Assembly: GCF_024655635.1 (NCBI RefSeq)
Contig: NZ_JANLGI010000005.1
Coordinates: forward strand, 124,001-188,000
Direction: 5' to 3'
Source: Allobosea sp. 47.2.35
GTDB lineage: Bacteria > Pseudomonadota > Alphaproteobacteria > Rhizobiales > Beijerinckiaceae
DNA: 64,000 bases
Of this stretch, positions 43,994 through 52,402 are shown in pieces; within the stretch, counting starts at the first letter, position 1; the number at the start of each line of letters is the position of its first letter. The translations under genes and the position numbers were made by a program. Below the pieces are notes generated by a model. That model ran no database searches. It worked only from the letters and a program-made list of their open reading frames with translations, and was not told the origin of the DNA.

Positions 43994-45307
43994 ATGCGAC
44001 CTTTCTATGGTGCTTTGGCGGGCGCAGGCGCCCTGCTGCTGACGGGGATGTCCGCCGTGCAGGCGGCAACCGAAATCGAACTCTGGCACGCGATGAGCGG
44101 CGCGCTCGGCGAGCGCGTCGACGAGGTCGTCAAGAAGTTCAACGACTCGCAGAAGGACTACGTCGTCAAGTCGATCGCCAAGGGCACCTATGACGAGGTG
44201 CTGAACGGCACGATCGCGGCCTATCGCGCCAAGCGCCAGCCCGAGATCGTGCAGTCGAACGAGCGCTCCTTCCTGACCATGGTCAATTCCGGCGCCATCG
44301 TCCCGACGAACGAGTTGATGGCCGAGCAGGGCATGCCGCTCGACACCTCGAAATTCATAGCGCCGGTGGTCAGCTACTTCGCCATCAACGGCAAGCTCCA
44401 GGCGATGCCGTTCAACTCCTCGACGCCGATCCTGTTCTACAACCGCGACCATTTCAAAGCCGCCGGTTTCGACAAGCCCGGCGCGACCTGGCAGGAGCTT
44501 GAGCCGCAGCTCGACGCGATCAAGGCCAAGGGCGTCTCCAAATGCGCCATGGTGCTCCCCGGCGATTACGAGTGGAGCTTCCTCGAGAACTACAGCGCCG
44601 TGAACGACATCCCGTACGCGACCAAGCGCAACGGCATGGACGGGCTCGACACCAGCTTCGTCTTCAACAAGGGCAGGCTCGTCGGCCAGGTCGAGCGGAT
44701 GAAGCGCCTCGTCTCGTCGGGCGTGATGCAGCTCGCCGGCCAGGGCATCATCCCGATCCAGCTCTTCACCTCCGGCGAATGCTCGACGATCATCGCCTCG
44801 ACCGCTTCGCATGCCGCCGTGGTCGCGGCCGCGAAGTTCGACTGGAGCGCGCGAGAAATCCCCTATGAGCAGGGCGTCACGCCGAAGAACAGCGTCATCG
44901 GCGGCGCCGCGCTCTGGACCCTGAAGGGCCATACGCCGGAGAAGTACAAGGCCGTTGCCGCCTTCTACGACTTCCTCGCCAAGACCGACACGCAGGTCTG
45001 GTGGCACCAGGCGACGGGCTATGTCCCGGTCACGACCGCCGCCTATGATGCCGCCAAGGCGCAGGGCTATTACCAGAAGAACCCGACCCGCGAGATCGCC
45101 GTGATCCAGCTGATGCGCGGCACGCCCAGCGACAATTCCTTGGGCTTCCGCATCGGCAACAGCAACCAGATCAATGTCGCCATCATGGAAGAGGTCTCAG
45201 CCGCCTTCCTGGGCCGCAAGCCGGTGCAGCAGGCGCTCGACGATGCCGTCTCGCGCGGCAACGAGGCGCTGCGCCGCTACGAGCAGCTCAATGCTGGCAA
45301 GAAATAA
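43994..45307 (+). CDS. UgpB-like ABC transporter substrate-binding protein
   Basis: Periplasmic protein of 437 aa, with a Sec signal (FYGALAGAGALLLTGMSAVQA) and mature start near residue 23. The N-terminal lobe, IELWHAMSGALGERVDEVVKKFNDSQKDYVV, and MPFNSSTPILFYNRDHFKAAGFD closely resemble UgpB, the sn-glycerol-3-phosphate/glycerophosphodiester-binding protein. The start has GGGAGG upstream. It heads an operon of permease genes, a glycerophosphodiesterase and a mannitol dehydrogenase. The ligand may be glycerol-3-phosphate, a phosphodiester or a polyol derivative. Confidence 0.88.
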   Translation: MRPFYGALAGAGALLLTGMSAVQAATEIELWHAMSGALGERVDEVVKKFNDSQKDYVVKSIAKGTYDEVLNGTIAAYRAKRQPEIVQSNERSFLTMVNSGAIVPTNELMAEQGMPLDTSKFIAPVVSYFAINGKLQAMPFNSSTPILFYNRDHFKAAGFDKPGATWQELEPQLDAIKAKGVSKCAMVLPGDYEWSFLENYSAVNDIPYATKRNGMDGLDTSFVFNKGRLVGQVERMKRLVSSGVMQLAGQGIIPIQLFTSGECSTIIASTASHAAVVAAAKFDWSAREIPYEQGVTPKNSVIGGAALWTLKGHTPEKYKAVAAFYDFLAKTDTQVWWHQATGYVPVTTAAYDAAKAQGYYQKNPTREIAVIQLMRGTPSDNSLGFRIGNSNQINVAIMEEVSAAFLGRKPVQQALDDAVSRGNEALRRYEQLNAGKK

Positions 45308-46298
45308 GCCGGCAAGCATTCCGGCGGCGGCTGGCGGGGGCGGTCCACGCCTCCGCTCGCCGCTGCGGCGCCTTTTCGTGAAGGGCGCCAGCGACGGCCA
45401 GTCGGAAAGCGGACTGAAGCGCGCGCATTTCAAGGAATGGCGCCTGCCCTTCTGGCTGCTGGCGCCGCAGCTCTTCATCCTGCTGTTGTTCTTCTTCATC
45501 CCCTCGATCAGGGCGCTGATCCAGGCTTTCCAGTTGACCGATCCGTTCGGCGCCACGACCCAGTGGGTCGGCTTTCAGAATTTCGAACGGCTCTTCCGCA
45601 GCAACGTCTACTGGTCCTCGGCGCAGGTCACGCTGATCTTCACGATCGCGCAGAACGTGCTGACCCTGTCGCTGGCACTGCTGCTTGCCTTTGCTTCGAA
45701 CCACATCCTGCGCGGCCGCGGCGCCTATCGCACCGTGCTGCTGCTGCCCTACGCCATCGCTCCCGCGATCGCCGGCATCATGCTCGCCTTCCTGTTCAAC
45801 CCCCGCGTCGGCCCCGTCGCCCATATGCTGCAGGGGATGGGGCTGGACTGGGATCCGAACCGCAATTCCTGGCATGCGCTCGCGCTGGTCGTGATGGCCG
45901 CCTCCTGGAAGCACATCTGCTACAACTACATCTTCCTCGTCGCCGCGCTGATGTCGGTGCCGCAGTCGATCCTCGAATCCGCCTATTTGGATGGCGCCGG
46001 GCCGATCCAGCGCTTCCTGCGCATCTCGCTGCCGATGATCGCGCCGACGCTGTTCTTCCTGATCGTGATCAACTTCGTCTACGGGCTGTTCGAGACCTTC
46101 GCCATCGTCGATGCGACCACGCGCGGCGGCCCGGCCGGCGCCACCTCGATCCTCGTCTACAAGGTTTATCAGGACGGCTTCGTCACGCTCGACCTTGGCT
46201 CGTCCGCCGCGCAATCCGTCGTGCTGATGGCGCTCGCCCTGCTCCTGACCTTCGCGCAGTTCCGCTTCGTGGAGCGCCGCGTGAACTACAGCGTGTAG
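45291..46298 (+). CDS. UgpA-like ABC transporter permease
   Basis: Permease of 335 aa if started at the ATG at 45291, which overlaps the binding-protein stop by 17 nt. A GTG at 45378 would give about 306 aa, closer to the usual UgpA length; the extra N-terminal residues are low-complexity and may be untranslated. Six helices are visible, with the start WRLPFWLLAPQLFILLLFFFIPSIRAL and the EAA loop SILESAYLDGAGPIQRFLRISLPMIAPT. It pairs with the UgpE-like permease. No UgpC-type ATPase gene is found in this window. Confidence 0.87.
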   Translation: MLARNKPASIPAAAGGGGPRLRSPLRRLFVKGASDGQSESGLKRAHFKEWRLPFWLLAPQLFILLLFFFIPSIRALIQAFQLTDPFGATTQWVGFQNFERLFRSNVYWSSAQVTLIFTIAQNVLTLSLALLLAFASNHILRGRGAYRTVLLLPYAIAPAIAGIMLAFLFNPRVGPVAHMLQGMGLDWDPNRNSWHALALVVMAASWKHICYNYIFLVAALMSVPQSILESAYLDGAGPIQRFLRISLPMIAPTLFFLIVINFVYGLFETFAIVDATTRGGPAGATSILVYKVYQDGFVTLDLGSSAAQSVVLMALALLLTFAQFRFVERRVNYSV

Positions 46299-46302
46299 AT
46301 CG

Positions 46303-47193
46303 ATGAACGAGCGCACCCCCGTCATCGACGCCCTCTGTCACCTCATCCTGCTGGTGGGTGCGGCGCTCGTCTGCCTGCCCATCTATTTCGTCTTCGTCAC
46401 CGGCTCGCTCACGCAGCAGGAGATCATGCGCGTGCCGATGTCCTGGCTGCCGGGTAGCCAGTTCTTCGCGAACATGCAGACAGTGCTGAGCAACGCCAAT
46501 TTCGGCCGGCTGCTGCTCAACTCCTTCATCATCGCCACCGGCATCACCATCGGAAAGCTCGCGGTCTCGGTGATCGCGGCCTTCGCCGTCACCTATTTCC
46601 GCTTCCCCTTCCGGATGACGGCCTTCTGGCTGATCTTCATGTCGCTGATGCTGCCGATCGAGGTGCGCATCGTGCCGACTTATGAATCTGCCGCGAATGT
46701 CGCGCTACCGCTGAACATTCTCGGCTCCTGGCTCGGCATCAAGGCGCTGGTCGATCTCGACTGGAACCTGGTCAATACCTATTCCGGCCTGATCCTGCCG
46801 CTGATCGCCTCGGCGACCGCGACCTTCCTCTTCCGCCAGTTCTTCCTCACCATCCCCGACGAACTCTGCGAGGCCGCGCGCATTGACGGCGCAACGCCCT
46901 GGCAGTTCTTCCGGCTGATCCTGCTGCCGCTCTCGCGCTCGAACATCGTGGCGCTGGCGATCATTCTCTTCCTGATGGGCTGGAACCAGTATCTCTGGCC
47001 GCTCCTGCTCACCACCGAGCCCGCCATGGCCAATGCCGTGATCGGCCTGAAGAAGCTGATGCCGCAGAGTGACTCGCTGCCGACCTGGCATCTCCTGATG
47101 AACGCGGCCTTCCTGACGATGCTGCCGCCGACCATCGTCATCCTCATCCTCCAGCGCTGGTTCGTGAAGGGGCTGGTGGATAGCGGCAAATAA
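46303..47193 (+). CDS. UgpE-like ABC transporter permease
   Basis: Permease of 296 aa with six helices, the start LCHLILLVGAALVCLPIYFVFVTGSLTQQEIM and the EAA loop ELCEAARIDGATPWQFFRLILLPLSRSNIVA, typical of UgpE/MalG-type subunits. The segment LMLPIEVRIVPTYESA is well conserved in UgpE. Its start is 4 nt after the UgpA-like stop. Partner and function as for the UgpA-like gene. Confidence 0.9.
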   Translation: MNERTPVIDALCHLILLVGAALVCLPIYFVFVTGSLTQQEIMRVPMSWLPGSQFFANMQTVLSNANFGRLLLNSFIIATGITIGKLAVSVIAAFAVTYFRFPFRMTAFWLIFMSLMLPIEVRIVPTYESAANVALPLNILGSWLGIKALVDLDWNLVNTYSGLILPLIASATATFLFRQFFLTIPDELCEAARIDGATPWQFFRLILLPLSRSNIVALAIILFLMGWNQYLWPLLLTTEPAMANAVIGLKKLMPQSDSLPTWHLLMNAAFLTMLPPTIVILILQRWFVKGLVDSGK

Positions 47194-47222
47194 CCGCCAA
47201 CAGGCAAGCAGGGCTTTTCGAC

Positions 47223-47963
47223 ATGCGGATCATCGGTCATCGCGGCGCGCGCAACATCTGGGCGGAGAACAGCCTCAGCGGCTTCCGCAACGTCTGCGCT
47301 CTCGGCGTCGACGCCGTCGAACTCGACGTGCATCTCTCCAGCGACGGCGAGATCATGGTAATCCACGACCCGCTGCTCGACCGCACGACCGATCACAAGG
47401 GGCCGGTCGCGCATCTCGCGTGCGCGGCGCTCGCCAAGGTGACGCTCGACGATACGCTGGGCGAGACGATCCCGACCTTGCCGGAGGTGCTCGACGTCTT
47501 CGGCCCGACCGGGATCGAGCTTGAGATCGAGATGAAGATGGATGCCTTCGGCAATCCCTATCCCGGCCTGCTCGACAAGGTCATCGCGCTGGTCGAGGCC
47601 CGCAAGATGGCCTCGCGCGTCGTGCTGACCTGCTTCGTGCCGGAGGTGATCGAGGAGATCCGGGCGAAGGCGCCGCATATGCGCCGGCTCGCCTCGGTCG
47701 ATCGCCGCTCCTGCGAGGCCTTCGGCGGGGTTGATCGCACCTTGCAGCGCTTCGTCGATCTCGGCTGCATCATCGCCGTCGAGCAGTCGCTGCTGCGGCT
47801 CTGCGTCGACCGCGCCGTCGGCATCGTCGGGCGCGACAAGCTCGGCGCCTGGGTTCCGAACACGGTGCGCGATCTTGACTTCTGGTTGGGCCAGCCGATC
47901 GCGCAGATCACCAGCGACCGCCCTGACCTTGCCTTGATGCTGCGCGCCGCACGGAAGGCCTGA
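47223..47963 (+). CDS. Glycerophosphodiester phosphodiesterase (UgpQ/GlpQ-like)
   Basis: Cytoplasmic phosphodiesterase of 246 aa (no signal peptide). The GDPD motifs are HRGARNIWAENSLSGFRNVCALGVDAVELDVHLSSDGEIMVIHDPLLDRTT, with the catalytic His pair and the metal ligands Glu and Asp, and later IELEIEMKMD. Family enzymes split glycerophosphodiesters into glycerol-3-phosphate and an alcohol. Location beside ugpBAE-like genes is like E. coli ugpBAECQ, so an imported phosphodiester is the likely substrate. Confidence 0.9.
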   Translation: MRIIGHRGARNIWAENSLSGFRNVCALGVDAVELDVHLSSDGEIMVIHDPLLDRTTDHKGPVAHLACAALAKVTLDDTLGETIPTLPEVLDVFGPTGIELEIEMKMDAFGNPYPGLLDKVIALVEARKMASRVVLTCFVPEVIEEIRAKAPHMRRLASVDRRSCEAFGGVDRTLQRFVDLGCIIAVEQSLLRLCVDRAVGIVGRDKLGAWVPNTVRDLDFWLGQPIAQITSDRPDLALMLRAARKA

Positions 47964-47966
47964 ACC

Positions 47967-49451
47967 ATGGCGGTGCGCCTGTCCCGCGCGACACTCGGGC
48001 AGTTGGGGCCTTCGGTCGGCATCCCCGGCTATCGACGGGACGACCTGAGTCCCGGCATCGTCCATATCGGCGTCGGTAATTTCCATCGCGCCCATCAAGC
48101 CGCTTATCTCGACGAACTCTTCGAGCGCGGACTGGACCATGACTGGGCGATCATCGGCACGGGCGTGCGTGAGAGCGACGCCGAGATGGGCCGCGACCTT
48201 GCCGCGCAGGACTTCCTGACCACTGTGGTGACGCAGGAAGCCGGGAGTTCTCAGGCACGCGTCACCGGCGCGATGATCGATTTCGTCCCCCCGGGCGATA
48301 CGGCCGCGATCATCGCGCGCCTTGTCGATCCCCATACGCGGATCGCCTCGCTGACCGTCACCGAAGGCGGCTACTATATCGACCCGGCGACACAGGCTTT
48401 CGATCCCAGCCATCCCGATATCGTCACCGATGCGGTGGACCGCCTCGCCGCCCCGAAGACGGCGTTCGGCCTGATCGCCGCCGGCCTCCTCAGGCGCCGC
48501 GCCGCCGGCCTGCCTCCCTTCACGGTGATGTCCTGCGACAACCTGCCGGGCAACGGCCATGTCACGGCAGATGCCGTCGCCGGGCTGGTCGATCTTATCG
48601 ACCGGAACGACGCTAGCTGGATCCGCGACAGCGTCGCCTTTCCGAACGGCATGGTCGATCGCATCACCCCCGCGACCTCGGAGCGCGAACGCCAGTCATT
48701 GCGCGAGGATTTCGGCATCGCGGACAGCCGCCCGGTCTTCTGCGAGGGTTTCCGGCAATGGGTGCTGGAGGATCATTTTCCGGCCGGCCGACCGCGCCTC
48801 GAAGAGGTCGGCGTGCAGTTCGTCGCCGATGTCGCGCCCTTCGAACTGATGAAGATCCGCATCCTCAATGGCGGCCATGCGGCGATCGCCTACCCCGCAG
48901 GCCTGCTCGACATCCATTTCGTCCATGAGGCGATGCAGGACACCCAGATCGCTCGCTTCCTCTCGGCCCTGCTCGACGACGAGGTCATCCCCGTCGTCCC
49001 GCCAGTGCCGGATACCGATCTGGCCGACTACAAGCGGACCATCGGGCGGCGCTTCGCCAATCCGAAGATCGGCGACACCATCCGCCGGCTTTGCCTCGAC
49101 GGCTCGAACCGCCAGCCGAAATTCATCTTGCCGACGCTGCGCGATGCCTTGCAGGCAGGCAGACCGATCGAGGGGCTCGCGCTGGTAAGCGCCCTGTGGT
49201 GCCGCTACTGCTACGGCGAGACGGAAAGCCGGCAAATCATCCAGCCTAATGACCCGAACTGGCCACGCTTGACCGAGCAGGCCCGGCTCGCGCGGAACGC
49301 TCCCGAGGCCTGGCTCGCGATGCAGGACATCTATGGCGATCTCGGGCAGGACGAGCGTTTCAGGAGCGCTTTTACCGAGGCGCTCCAACGGCTCTGGCAG
49401 TCGGGAACCCGCGCGAGCCTCGACCATTACATGGCTTCACGCAGCTCCTGA
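47967..49451 (+). CDS. Mannitol dehydrogenase-family (long-chain polyol) dehydrogenase
   Basis: NAD-dependent dehydrogenase of 494 aa of the polyol-specific long-chain family, which includes mannitol 2-dehydrogenase, fructuronate reductase and D-arabinitol 4-dehydrogenase. The Rossmann start is IVHIGVGNFHRAHQAAYLDELFERG, and the family-wide catalytic block is MKIRILNGGHAAIAYPAGL, with the Lys-Leu-Asn-Gly-His pattern. SCDNLPGNG is also conserved. It begins 3 nt after the GDPD stop and ends this operon. It likely oxidises the polyol released by the phosphodiesterase. Confidence 0.9.
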   Translation: MAVRLSRATLGQLGPSVGIPGYRRDDLSPGIVHIGVGNFHRAHQAAYLDELFERGLDHDWAIIGTGVRESDAEMGRDLAAQDFLTTVVTQEAGSSQARVTGAMIDFVPPGDTAAIIARLVDPHTRIASLTVTEGGYYIDPATQAFDPSHPDIVTDAVDRLAAPKTAFGLIAAGLLRRRAAGLPPFTVMSCDNLPGNGHVTADAVAGLVDLIDRNDASWIRDSVAFPNGMVDRITPATSERERQSLREDFGIADSRPVFCEGFRQWVLEDHFPAGRPRLEEVGVQFVADVAPFELMKIRILNGGHAAIAYPAGLLDIHFVHEAMQDTQIARFLSALLDDEVIPVVPPVPDTDLADYKRTIGRRFANPKIGDTIRRLCLDGSNRQPKFILPTLRDALQAGRPIEGLALVSALWCRYCYGETESRQIIQPNDPNWPRLTEQARLARNAPEAWLAMQDIYGDLGQDERFRSAFTEALQRLWQSGTRASLDHYMASRSS

Positions 49452-49503
49452 CTGGGAGCAGATACCCGCGACCTCATCTCATCGAAAGCGCAGGCAAAGG
49501 GCG

Positions 49504-49806
49504 CTAGGCTACATCGTGACCATGCGCGACCGCGCGAAACTCGACATATCGGCGGCGCGCTTCGGCGGTGTTTGGCAAACCGGTTTCGCGTAGCCAAGCC
49601 AGGAATTCGGCCGGCTTGATTGTCACGATCTCCAGCGCACGCCCGCGCGCGAGCCAGATGTTCATCACCGCGACCGCGTTGCGATGCCAGGCCTCGTAAT
49701 CAGACGGCATCTCCTCCCGGTCATGCGCGAGCTCCCAGAGCTGGGAGAAATCCTCCCGCTCGTACCACGGCATCGCAACCGTATACGCCTCGACAGTAGG
49801 CTTCAC
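49504..49806 (-). CDS. Small conserved-type hypothetical protein
   Basis: Protein of 100 aa from a GTG at 49806, or 89 aa from an ATG at 49773 reading MPWYEREDFSQLW. The second start seems better because the MPWY opening is what I recall from short alphaproteobacterial proteins of this kind, though neither has a clear ribosome site. The body is helical and acidic (ELAHDREEMPSDYEAWHRNAVAVMNIWLARGRALEIVTIKPAEFLAWLRETGLPNTAEARRRYVEF). No function is known to me. It stands alone between convergent operons; 49807-49960 holds nothing recognisable. Confidence 0.6.
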   Translation of the reverse strand: MKPTVEAYTVAMPWYEREDFSQLWELAHDREEMPSDYEAWHRNAVAVMNIWLARGRALEIVTIKPAEFLAWLRETGLPNTAEARRRYVEFRAVAHGHDVA

Positions 49807-49960
49807 AGTGAGGCCGATCGTCCGCGCGCGGCGCGGAAACTGAGAATGCTAACCGCCCAATCGGGGATAGTCAGCTTGCATTGAGTAGGCGCTGGGCAAC
49901 ACAGGAAGTCAATGCGACACGCAGCACGACCATCCGGCAGAGGCGCAACGAAGCGCGCCC

Positions 49961-50650
49961 CTATTCGAACAGATCGGGATAGCTCGCTTCGGTCTTCGGC
50001 AAGGCTCGCAGGATCTCAGTCAGGTGGTGGCGCATGGCGGCCTCGGCCTCGGCCGCATCGCTCGCATCGATCGCCGCCATGATCCGCCGGTGCTGCTGGA
50101 CCAGCGGCAGCATCGCCTCCGGCCCCGGCAAGGTCAGCTGACAGACCCGGTCCATATGCGCCTTGATGTCCCGGATCGCCTCCCAGGCGAGCGGCATGCC
50201 GACGCCTTCCGTCAGCTCGACATGGAAGAGCTCGTCATAGCGCTGGAAGGAGGCGTGATCGTCGCGTGCGGCCGCCTTGTCCTGCATGTCGAGAAGGTCG
50301 CCGATCCGCTGCCGGCTCTGGGCGGCGAAGGACTGGCAGGCCTGCCGGACGATCGCGACCTCCACCGCCTCTCGCACGAAGCGCGATTCCATCATCTTGC
50401 GCACCGAGAACTTGACCACGACCGTGCCGCGCTGCGGCTGGATGTCGACGAGCCGCGTCTTGGCGAGCGCGATCAGCGCCTCGCGCACCGGCTGGCGCGA
50501 GACGCCGTATTTCAACGCGATCTCCTGCTCCGACAGGCGCGTGCCCGGCGGCAATTCGAGCGCGATGATCGCCCGGCGCAGCTCGGCTTCGACACGCCCG
50601 GCCGCCGAAGCGCCCGAGACGAGGGCGGGTGACGCCAACGAAAGGCTCAA
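49961..50650 (-). CDS. GntR-family regulator with FCD domain
   Basis: Regulator of 229 aa. The GntR wHTH (AELRRAIIALELPPGTRLSEQEIALKYGVSRQPVREALIAL) is followed by an all-helical FCD ligand domain (RFVREAVEVAIVRQA, RYDELFHVELTEG, QHRRIMAAIDASDAAEAEAAMRHHLTEI). I chose the TTG at 50650, because a GGAGG site (50663-50659) lies 8 nt upstream; an ATG at 50692 and a TTG at 50704 are in frame but would put the repeats inside the gene. It is divergent from the TRAP operon for unsaturated uronates and most likely represses it. Confidence 0.85.
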   Translation of the reverse strand: MSLSLASPALVSGASAAGRVEAELRRAIIALELPPGTRLSEQEIALKYGVSRQPVREALIALAKTRLVDIQPQRGTVVVKFSVRKMMESRFVREAVEVAIVRQACQSFAAQSRQRIGDLLDMQDKAAARDDHASFQRYDELFHVELTEGVGMPLAWEAIRDIKAHMDRVCQLTLPGPEAMLPLVQQHRRIMAAIDASDAAEAEAAMRHHLTEILRALPKTEASYPDLFE

Positions 50651-50676
50651 GTCAAAAACCTCCACAGCCTGTTGCG

Positions 50677-50702
50677 TACCATACCACAACATACTACCAT
50701 AC
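50677..50702. promoter_or_regulatory. Direct repeat TACCATAC x2 in the gntR/dctP intergenic region
   Basis: TACCATAC occurs at 50677-50684 and 50695-50702, 18 bp apart, in an AT-rich patch between the divergent GntR and TRAP genes. FCD-type GntR proteins often bind sites built on TGGTA/TACCA halves, so this is a candidate operator region. Confidence 0.45.
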
Positions 50703-50808
50703 AATCACTGCCGCAACCGAGACGGGGGCGGACAGCAAGCTTAAGTTCGGGGCGCCACCAAACAAGCCGGGAAACGGCAGCGCGCCCGAAAACACGGGAG
50801 AACGCACC

Positions 50809-51795
50809 ATGACCGCACGCCGCACATTCCTTGCCTATACCGCAGCGCTCGCCTTCTCGGCCGCTGCCGCGACCTCGGCGCTGGCCCAGAGCGTGACGCT
50901 ACGCTCGGCCGATATCCACCCGACCGACTACCCGACCGTCGAAGCCGTCCGCTATCTCGGCAAGCTGCTCGAGGAACGCACGCAAGGCCGCGTCAAGATC
51001 AACGTCTTCCACTCGGCCCAGCTCGGCCAGGAGAAGGATACGATCGACCAGACCCGCTTCGGCGTCATCGACATCAACCGCATCAACATGGCGCCGTTCA
51101 ACAACCTGATCCCGGCGACCAACATCCCCTCCCTGCCCTTCATCTTCCGCTCGGTCGACCATATGCGGAAGGCGATGGACGGGCAGATCGGCGACAACCT
51201 GCTCAAGGAATTCGAGAAGCACGACCTGATCGGGCTCGCCCTCTATGATTCAGGCTCGCGCTCGTTCTACAATTCCAAGCGCCCGATCAACACGCCCGCC
51301 GACATGAAGGGCCTGAAGATCCGCGTCCAGCAGTCCGACATGTTCGTCGCGCTGGTCTCGGCGCTCGGCGCCAACGCCACGCCGATGCCCTTTGGCGAGG
51401 TCTATTCGGCACTCCAGACTGGCGTCATCGACGGCGCCGAGAACAACTGGCCGTCCTATGAATCGACCCGCCATTTCGAGGTCTCCAAGTTCTATTCGGT
51501 GACCGAGCACTCGCTCTCGCCGGAAGCGCTGGTGATGTCGAAGAAGAGCTTCGAGAAGTTCAACGCGGCCGATCAGGCGATCATCAAGGCCGCCGCGAAG
51601 GAATCGGTCGCCAAGATGCGCGAGCTCTGGGATGCGCGCGAGAAGGCCTCAGAAGCCAAGGTCAAGGCCGGCGGCGCCCAAATCAACCAGGTCGACAAGA
51701 AGCCCTTCATCGACGCGATGAAGCCGGTCTACGACAAGTTCGTCACCGACCCGAAGCTGAAGGACATGGTCGCCGCCATCCAGGCGGTGAACTGA
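50809..51795 (+). CDS. TRAP transporter substrate-binding protein DctP-like
   Basis: Periplasmic protein of 328 aa with a Sec signal (FLAYTAALAFSAAAATSALA). DctP family features are RSADIHPTDYPTVEAVRYLGKLLEERTQGRVKINVFHSAQLGQEKDTIDQTRFGVIDI, PFIFRSVDHMRKAMDG, and the ligand-carboxylate Arg segment LKIRVQQSDMFVALVSALGANATPMPFGEVYSALQTGVIDGAENN. It captures a carboxylated ligand. With kduI, kduD and kdgF downstream, an unsaturated or keto-deoxy uronate is likely. Confidence 0.92.
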   Translation: MTARRTFLAYTAALAFSAAAATSALAQSVTLRSADIHPTDYPTVEAVRYLGKLLEERTQGRVKINVFHSAQLGQEKDTIDQTRFGVIDINRINMAPFNNLIPATNIPSLPFIFRSVDHMRKAMDGQIGDNLLKEFEKHDLIGLALYDSGSRSFYNSKRPINTPADMKGLKIRVQQSDMFVALVSALGANATPMPFGEVYSALQTGVIDGAENNWPSYESTRHFEVSKFYSVTEHSLSPEALVMSKKSFEKFNAADQAIIKAAAKESVAKMRELWDAREKASEAKVKAGGAQINQVDKKPFIDAMKPVYDKFVTDPKLKDMVAAIQAVN

Positions 51796-51865
51796 GTCTC
51801 GTCCAGGCGGGGCTGCCCATCATGGCCGCCCCGCTTCCGGCCCCTTGCCAGCCCGGGCAGATTTC

Positions 51866-52399
51866 ATGCGCGCTTTCACAGCCTTCCTGACTCGTATCGA
51901 CGCCAAGCTCAGCCTGTTCGCGCTGATCGCCGCCGGAGCCGGCCTCGTCCTGATGACCGTGATGGTCGCCTGGGGCGTGTTCGGTCGTTATGTGCTCAAC
52001 GACACGCCGATCTGGGTCGAAGCCGGAGCACTCTTCCTGATGTCCTGGTTCATCCTGCTCGGCGCCGCCGTGGGCGTGCGCGAGAGCGACCACCTCGGCT
52101 TCGAGGTCGGGCTGGTAATGTCGCCGCCGCCCCTGCGCGCCGCGCTGATCGTCATCGGCGAGGCCCTGGTCTGCGCCTTCGGCCTCGCCATGCTCGGCTA
52201 TGGCTGGCAGCTCGCCGCCGGCACCTGGGCCGACCGCATGCCGATCATCGGCATCTCGCGTGGCTGGGACTATGTCCCGATCGCGGCAGGCGGCGCGCTG
52301 ATCGCGCTGTTCGCGCTGGAAAAGCTCCTGCTCTTCATCACCGGCGAGCAGCAGGCGCCTCTCGGCTTCGTCCATTTCGGCGAAAGCCAGGAGGCCTGA
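51866..52399 (+). CDS. TRAP transporter small permease DctQ-like
   Basis: Membrane protein of 177 aa with four helices and the DctQ pattern VFGRYVLNDTPIWVEAGALFLMSWFILLGAAVGVRESDHLGFE. The ATG at 51866 is preferred; a TTG at 51845 would add seven residues. It partners the large subunit that follows 3 nt later. Confidence 0.88.
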   Translation: MRAFTAFLTRIDAKLSLFALIAAGAGLVLMTVMVAWGVFGRYVLNDTPIWVEAGALFLMSWFILLGAAVGVRESDHLGFEVGLVMSPPPLRAALIVIGEALVCAFGLAMLGYGWQLAAGTWADRMPIIGISRGWDYVPIAAGGALIALFALEKLLLFITGEQQAPLGFVHFGESQEA

Positions 52400-52402
52400 A
52401 CC

